Shown here: positions 57,902-64,000 of the stretch, in pieces
Position numbering within the stretch: the first letter of the stretch is position 1
How the letters are laid out: every line of letters starts with the position of its first letter
NCBI GenBank assembly: GCA_013339895.1
Contig: JABACO010000001.1
Coordinates: forward strand, 13,551,375 to 13,615,374
From: Ephydatia muelleri
Taxonomy: Eukaryota > Porifera > Demospongiae > Spongillida > Spongillidae
DNA: 64,000 bases
Reading direction: 5' to 3'
The notes under the pieces: generated by a model
The model's input: only the letters and a program-made list of their open reading frames with translations
Databases searched by the model: none
Told to the model about the DNA's origin: nothing
Position numbers and translations under genes: made by a program

Positions 57902-59649
57902 CACTGCGTGACATAGTATCGTATGCAGTAATATGCAGAGTTTGCCCACGCCATGGTATGCAGATACGTATCCAGACATGCACGTGTGCGGACCGATATA
58001 CATACTCGTACCTAGATATGTCAATGTCCAGTGCAGTGTGCAGATGGGTATTGTTGGGGCTAAGTATCGGGTGAGTACCGCACCCATATCGCGAGCGGCA
58101 CTTTAGCCCGTAAATTACGATAGTGCGCAATAAATAGGAATATAGGCCGTTTTAACCACACCCATGAAAACGCATATGAGTGTGGCTACTATAATTACCT
58201 CGACCGAGTCGCGTACTATTTCGAACTCACAGGTAAGTTATTGGATCCCTATAATCATTGTAAACTTCTGATACCTACATCTGTGACTATTTCTAGCGGG
58301 TGTAGCCTGTAGGCGGCCTATTTGAGTAATTAATTTTGATATCATTATCTGCGCATGCTCGGTTTTAAGTTTTGCACGTGTTGGTCATTGATGGAGGTGA
58401 CGACGTACGATCGAGCAAAGGAAACAAAAATAGGCAATTTGGTTGAGTTCCCAACGAAATAGGAGGAAAGGAAAGTTGGACTACTGGGCTATCTGTGGAG
58501 ACAGTACTAATGGAGCCGTTCCCAACGAAAGAGAAATTGGATTGTTGATTTTGATCACTATATAGCTGACGAATCAGTGAGGTGCAACTGTGCAAGATAG
58601 AGAGTTCCAAGAGTTTCGGACAACGCGGGTGACAGGCGGAGGTTATAAAGGCATACCGAACAGACTTAAGCAGTCTAGGCCTGGTAAGTTGTGCGTGTTT
58701 ACACTGTACACTATACGGTGTTGCTTTTGTCAAACCGGGACAAGTGTGTGATTCAGTAGATGCAGTGAGGCGGCGTTTCAAGTTGTCATGCTTACGTCAT
58801 ATATGTGCGCGTGCCAATACCTTCAGGGTCAGGAGATATTTAAGCGAGTACATCGAGACTGAAATGGCGGAAGTGACCAACCCCGGCAATGCAAAAGAAG
58901 AAATGCAGGTACAGAGTAGGCATGCTATGACTTTCCTTTCTGACCACAGCTCTTGAGCCGACGCCAGGGTGTACTACGGCCAAATGAAAACGTTTCGCTG
59001 CATGGCCAACCAAGGGGATGACGACGATAGCATTGTAAAGCATAAGCTAGCTACCACCGCGGTCAGAGAGTAAGTAAATGCTGAGTTCTTTGTGCATAAC
59101 CTCTGTAATATTTTAGCGTGTGCTTGTAAGGAAACCGTCGACAAGTGCCGCGAGAGTAGTAGAGGCTCGTGCTCGCCTTCCAAGAGGCCTCTGCTAGGCG
59201 GAGAGTGCCCTTCTAACTACATCAGGAAAATGATGGAGACTTTGATCGCCAGCTTGGAACTATACTGTTTATTTTTTGACCAAGTTGTATTTCAGCTGTA
59301 ATTTGATTAAAGTTTGCCGTTAAATTCTGAATTATTGCTGGCATGGTTCAGGGTTTAAGCACTAGCCTTCAAGTATGCAGAACAGAAAATGGATTTGAAA
59401 CGATTCGAATACATGACGTGTACAGAGTCTGCACGCGTTCATCTGAAGTATGCAGACAGGTGATGACGAATATACTGAATCCATATGCAGACCGCGATAT
59501 CATACGTATAAGCGAAGTGTTCGTTCTGAGACGTATACAGGCGCCGCATTCGTGACGTATGAAAAACTGCCCACGTGTCGAGTGCAGACGAGTATCGATT
59601 AGTATAGGTGCAATATACAAGGCTGCATACGGTACACTGTCGCGCCGTG
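57902..59649. mobile_element. non-autonomous CACTA-like element, copy B, 1,748 bp
   Basis: Full-length inverted relative of copy A (46168-47966), with the same CACTGCGTGACATAG and CACGGCGCGACAGTG ends and its own 3-bp target duplication ATT (57899-57901 and 59650-59652). Copies differ by point changes and small indels of up to tens of bases. Different target duplications prove two separate insertions rather than one segmental duplication. Confidence 0.9.
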
Positions 59650-59652
59650 ATT

Positions 59653-60004
59653 GTGCATAATAAGGCTAAGATTGCATCGCTTTTTTCTAGCTGTACCAAA
59701 GAGGTAATCACAATAAGATCGTGCATGCATCAATCATAATTCTCATAAGGTAATTACAATTAATGACTATTTATATTTCATACGATCATGGATACACCTT
59801 TTAGTGCAATTGTAATTATTAAATCTAGTTCTGAAGGCTCAAAAAGTAGTGCTGAAGTTTGATAACTGGAGTTATCAAATCTTGATCAATCTATGATGAA
59901 CAGTAACAAAAAAGCTTACTTCAACTTGAAAACATTCTTGGCGCGACGATGTTGAAAAGCAATCATCACGTGATTGTTCTAACCCGCCACGTGCTTTTGG
60001 AATC
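59653..60004. other. upstream region of the 60-kb gene, non-coding
   Basis: No TATA box or gene seen. Confidence 0.45.
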
Positions 60005-61265
60005 ATGACCTTTGAGCTGTCAGGGCTACCTTCCAGTCGCAGCGTCGCAAACATTGTCCAGTCATACTCTGCTGCTCTTGATTCGCCTTTATCATCAAGA
60101 GCATCTTCTACCCCACCCGGCCACGCATCACGATCTTCCAGCAATGCCTCACTAGGCCACGCATCAGGATCTTCCAGCAATGCCTCACTAGGTCACGCAT
60201 CAGGATCTTCCAGCAATGCCTCACTAGGTCACGCATCACGATCTTCCAGCAATGCCTCACTCAGCCACGCATCAGGATCTTCCAGTTCTATCAGCAATGC
60301 CCACTCTTGCAACTCGCAGTGCATCAATGCAACCCTCAATGCAATCCCCAAATCTGTTAACAAAAACAGTCTGTCATTGCGTACCATACTAGAGGAGCAG
60401 AGGTGTCTTTGGGACGCTATTAATGAGTTTGCACAGTGATCATTTTCCATCGAAAGCAGCGCATACAAGGTACACAGTACCATCCATAATCTATTAGCAG
60501 ATGTTATACGTATTTATTAACGTTCTGTTGCATTTTAGGATGACTTGCTGAAGGCATGTGGGGTCTTATTTTGTAACACACTTAATCGTATGCCAACTGA
60601 TTCATCTATAAAGGTTGTATATGCTCTTCAATAGTACTTAGTATTGTTAATGATATTCCTAAAATGTTTCATACACAGGCAGCTGTTAATTCAGTTCTCA
60701 ACAAAGCTGTTGAAGAGAAATACAAATATGAGGCAGCTATTTCGATTTGTTAAAGTAAACTGAGTGAGCTCTGTGCTGAAGAGAGGAGAAGGGTAGGCAC
60801 TACACATCAATATGCATATGCATTTATTGTTTATGATCCATGCATGTAGATCTTTGGACACCATCCATGTCAATCATTTGCTTCAATGAAGGCTGAAGAT
60901 TTTGTGATAAAGTTTATTCCTGTTCTTAAAGTTGAATTTCAGTTGATACCAACATATGTCTACCATGTGGCTATGCTGGTATGCAATTTCAAGATAATAT
61001 TTGTAGTTAAATCTCATGCAGTGTAATTCTTATTTAGAGACGATATTGTCAAACAGTGGAGGAAAGGAAGACCAATACCTACATACGCTTTGGTCAATGG
61101 CTCTGTACCAATTACCATCAAGGAAAGCCATCAAGAGAGCAGATGGAGGCTATCTATGACGAAGAGGAGGCACTGTTGGGACCACCACCAGAGGGGCTAC
61201 CATTGGCAGAAGAGAAACCATTTGGAGAGGAACAAGTACCACTACATGGGGAGTGTGATGATTAA
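60005..61265 (+). pseudogene. unrecognised five-exon gene with two in-frame nonsense codons
   Basis: Exons 60005-60469, 60539-60613, 60679-60792, 60850-60978 and 61038-61265; every join is phase 0 with GT-AG ends, about 336 residues. Exon 1 is Ser-rich with a 12-residue repeat GHASGSSSNASL (4.5 copies) and ends SLRTILEEQRCLWDAINEFA. Exons 2-4 are helical (DDLLKACGVLFCNTLNRMPT, AAVNSVLNKAVEEKYKYEAA, FVIKFIPVLKVEFQLIPTYV). Exon 5 (RFGQWLCTNYHQGKPSREQM, then Pro/Glu-rich) ends normally. TGA at 60437 and TAA at 60751 interrupt an otherwise intact frame. No family recognised. It may be a recently killed gene, an element's accessory gene, or have a different splice pattern that avoids the stops. 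Confidence 0.55.
60119..60282. repeat. 36-bp coding minisatellite
   Basis: About 4.5 copies of a 36-bp unit (GGCCACGCATCAGGATCTTC...) starting at 60119, 60155, 60191, 60227 and 60263; encodes the GHASGSSSNASL repeat of the gene above. Confidence 0.9.
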
Positions 61266-61699
61266 TTAATGGAACACTGCAGTAACTTTCTTCCTTTATC
61301 TCATTTGATCATTCATTTGCTCGTTGTTGGTTTCATGTTTGTAATTCATTTATTCAAACAATCATTGTATTCAAACATGCTTATTTTTGTACGTGTGCTC
61401 ATTCTTTGATTGCTGTAATCATGATGATAAAAGTTTACATATACCATACTATGTCCTTTTTATCATGCATACTGCTTTATAGCATAATGATAGAACTAAT
61501 GTATCATTATGCTTATCTTAACAGACTGTAAAACATTGAATACCATTATTGTAACAGAAAAAGGTATCATTCAGTACCGTATATGTGCTTGCGGAGAAAG
61601 CTTCAGGACAAACTGTGGAGAGCACTTAGGATGTAATCAGTTGACACTTTGTACATGACTGGAGTAATTATTTTTATTGTTATAATGTGTTTTTTGCTT
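61266..61699. other. 3' flank, non-coding
   Basis: AT-rich; likely 3' UTR of the preceding gene, then spacer before the reverse transcriptase. Confidence 0.5.
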
Positions 61700-64000
61700 A
61701 AATATAATAGTGTATGGTCCAAAAATGAGTTTGGGACTCTCTGGAACCTTGCCAAAAACAACCAAAAGGAAAGCCGTCAACCACATGACCAGGCAGCTAA
61801 ACACAACCGAGATCTGATTGCTCATGCTATCTCATTGGGAAGAGCTGGCTTGTTCGGTAAAGCATGCAAAGTTCTGGAGTCGAATGGGTTAGCCCCCAAC
61901 AATGATGCCACCTGGCAATTGCTGCAGTCTAAGCACCCAAGCTGTCCTCCCCCTGTAGCCCCTAATGTGAATACTATTCCTATTTCTGTTGGACCGGGCT
62001 TTGATATCTTGTCTACTCTTCGCTCTTTCCCTAAAGGCACTGCAGCGGGTCCCTCTGGGCTGTGCATACAACATTTGCTGGATGACTCGCAACACCCATA
62101 TGTGCTACTCTCAGGGACCTTGTAAATCTCCTTGCTTCAGGAAAAGCACCTCCTATGGTGGCAAGGTTTTTGGCCGGAGGAACATTAATTGCACTAACTA
62201 AACTGAAAGATGGAAGCCCCCCCAGATAATTAGACCCATAGCAGTGGGAGAATCTTTAAGGAGGCTCACTGGAAAGTGCATTTGTGCTCTGATCAAGGAC
62301 AAAGCTTCTGATCTTTTCCAGCCTCTTCAACTGGGAGTTGCCTGCAGTACAGGCTCTGAAAAGATTATCCACGGCCTGAGAAATAGCATTGAGGACCATT
62401 GGATGGAAGAGGACTTTGTGGTCTTCAAAATAGATATGCAGAACGCTTTTAACCTTGTTTCAAGACAAGCAGTTCTTGATGAATGTGCCACATCCTTTCC
62501 TGAACTTCTGCCCTGGGTTACTTGGTGCTATGGTACACACCCCCTTTTGTGGCACCAGCTTGGTCATCTTTCGTCGGAGACTGCAGTGCAGCAGGGTGAC
62601 CCCCTTGGTCCATTGCTTTTTTCTTTGGTACTCCAAAGGCTGATATCAAGCATAGATGCTGATGATGATTGCATACAAGTGCTATTTCAGGCTTGGTATC
62701 TTGATGACGGGGTCCTCACTGGAAGGCGCTCAGCTGTGTTACGGGCACTTTCACTCATTGAAGAGCTGGGTCCTTCTCTGGGCACTAACATCAACTTGGC
62801 GAAATGTGAGCTCTTCAGTCACTTTGGTAATTCAATGTTCCCACCTGCAGTCAAGTTTTCACACCATCCTAACCTTGAAATTCTGGGTGCCCCGATAGGT
62901 GATTCTTGTATTGTTCAAAGTTCATTGCTGGGAAGTGTGCCGATGCCAGGAAACTTCTGTCTTCCTTGGTAGATGTAGCAGCAGTTGACCCACATGTGGC
63001 CTTGTCTCTCTTGCGTTTGTGTGGCAGCTATTGCAGATTGGTCCACCTGGCTAGGGCCACCCCATCAAGTCTGGCAGGTTCTTTGAAGCTGTTTGATGAA
63101 GAAGTCAGAAGGTGCTTCTCACCTTGCTTTTCAATGAACACAACAGACACAGCCTGGACACAGGCCCAGCTTAGCTTAGGTTTTGGGGGCCTTGGTCTGC
63201 GCTCTCTATCCCACCACTCATGCGCAGCATTTATAGCTTCATTATCAACATCTGGTTGTAGCAATGCTGATAATGTACATCTGCATCAGGCCATTATTCA
63301 GTTCATCATCAGATACAATCACAGCAGAAGCAGTACCATCAACACCTGTTACTCAGCGTTCTCTGTCTAAGAAATTGGAATGCTACCTTTTAAATTCTTT
63401 GTTAGGGGCTTCCTCTATGGCTTCTCAAGCCGCATCATGGTTGTCCGTGACTCCATCTCTGGCCTTGGGTTTGCACCTTGAACCTAATGAGCTTCATGCC
63501 TCTATAATGTGGTGGTTAGGGTTGGACACCTCTGGTGGTTCTGTGTCCTGTCTGCTCTCAGAAAGCCCTGGACCCACTTGGGCACCACGCTACCACATGC
63601 ACTCATGGAGGTGATGTAGTGACTTGACATAACCTGTTGCGGGATGTTGTGGCTAACCTTTTTCGTCAGGCCCACATTGGAGTCACAGCAGAGGCGGGCT
63701 ATGGCCTTACACATGATAATAGCCGCTCACGCCCAGCAAATGTGCTGGTAACAAGATGGAAAAAGGGTTTTCCCGCAGCTTTGGATATAACAGTGACATC
63801 CCCACTTAATCCTGCCATCCTTGATGAGTCTTGTTCAACAGCTGGCAGTAGCCGCAGAGTCCCGCAAACATGTTGCTAACGACCCTAAGTGCTTTGAGCT
63901 GGGGTGGACCTGTGTTCCATTGGCTGTAGAAACCTATGGGAATTGGGGGGTGAAGGCCAGAGACATTTTCCCGCCTAGCCTCTCTACTTGCTGCAAGCCA
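61700..64000 (+). pseudogene. non-LTR-like reverse transcriptase, frameshifted, cut by window end
   Basis: N-terminal part: LIAHAISLGRAGLFGKACKV and PKGTAAGPSGLCIQHLLD. RT palm: GESLRRLTGKCICALIKDKA, FVVFKIDMQNAFNLVSR (first Asp), QQGDPLGPLLFSLVLQ, and catalytic YLDD at about 62697-62708, then NLAKCEL. C-terminal region: LSLGFGGLGLRSLSHHSCAA, AGYGLTHDNSRSRPANVLV, FPAALDITVTSPLNP, ANDPKCFELGWTCVPLAVET. Frame changes near 62105, 62220, 62925, 63310, 63620 and 63875 make it a pseudogene or a poor assembly stretch. Its C-terminal part belongs with, but is distinct from, the relic at 18 kb. The exact retroelement class is not settled. Confidence 0.8.

Noticed and set aside
1-64000. Search for CRISPR arrays, bacterial operons and tRNA or rRNA genes
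   Set aside because: None seen; the tandem arrays present lack spacer structure and the genes are spliced.

Overview
The window reads as nuclear DNA of an animal, most likely a marine invertebrate such as a sponge, cnidarian or mollusc; the species cannot be fixed from sequence alone. The signs are spliced genes with GT-AG introns, long AC microsatellites, poly(C) runs, frequent TACATGTA-type palindromes, and a dense load of DNA transposons and retroelements. Host coding density is low and no RNA genes, CRISPR arrays or operons were seen.

Region 1 (1-18 kb) is mostly non-coding. It holds two inverted paralogous genes for small secreted six-cysteine peptides (3.55-3.88 kb minus, 6.31-6.68 kb plus) whose promoters are still recognisably duplicated, an array of CCTAGG-centred palindromes at 8.1-8.3 kb, a 315-bp hAT-type foldback MITE with an 8-bp target duplication, and a relic exon of the zinc-finger gene ZPR1.

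Region 2 (18-31 kb) has a reverse-transcriptase relic and then the best host-like gene of the window, on the minus strand. A zinc-ribbon exon (22.96-22.11 kb) can be joined in phase, across a 1.09-kb intron, to an AIG1/GIMAP-type GTPase exon (21.02-19.43 kb). Further on lie elements flanked by TTAA (piggyBac-type termini) and decayed retroelement and transposase relics.

Region 3 (31-56 kb) is a nest of transposons. A minus-strand Ty3/gypsy element (gag, protease, RT, RNase H; both ends missing) is interrupted twice. A 9,300-bp CACTA (EnSpm) element with 16-bp termini and a 3-bp target duplication (CAT) sits inside the RT. A 1,799-bp non-autonomous CACTA-like element (target duplication CCA) sits between protease and RT. 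Removing both restores the gypsy frame arithmetically. Beside it lies a third, about 7.5-kb, element with AAGATCTTA-rich ends that carries a multi-exon tnp2-type transposase (minus) and, 93 bp away and divergent, a 15-exon BEN-domain gene (plus) containing four tandem copies of an exon pair. The 9.3-kb CACTA element shows the same layout: transposase and a second gene firing apart from a very short shared promoter.

Region 4 (56-64 kb) has a piggyBac transposase relic with in-frame stops, a second copy of the 1.8-kb CACTA-like element (inverted, target duplication ATT), an unrecognised five-exon gene with two in-frame nonsense codons and a 12-residue tandem repeat, and a frameshifted reverse transcriptase running off the window end.
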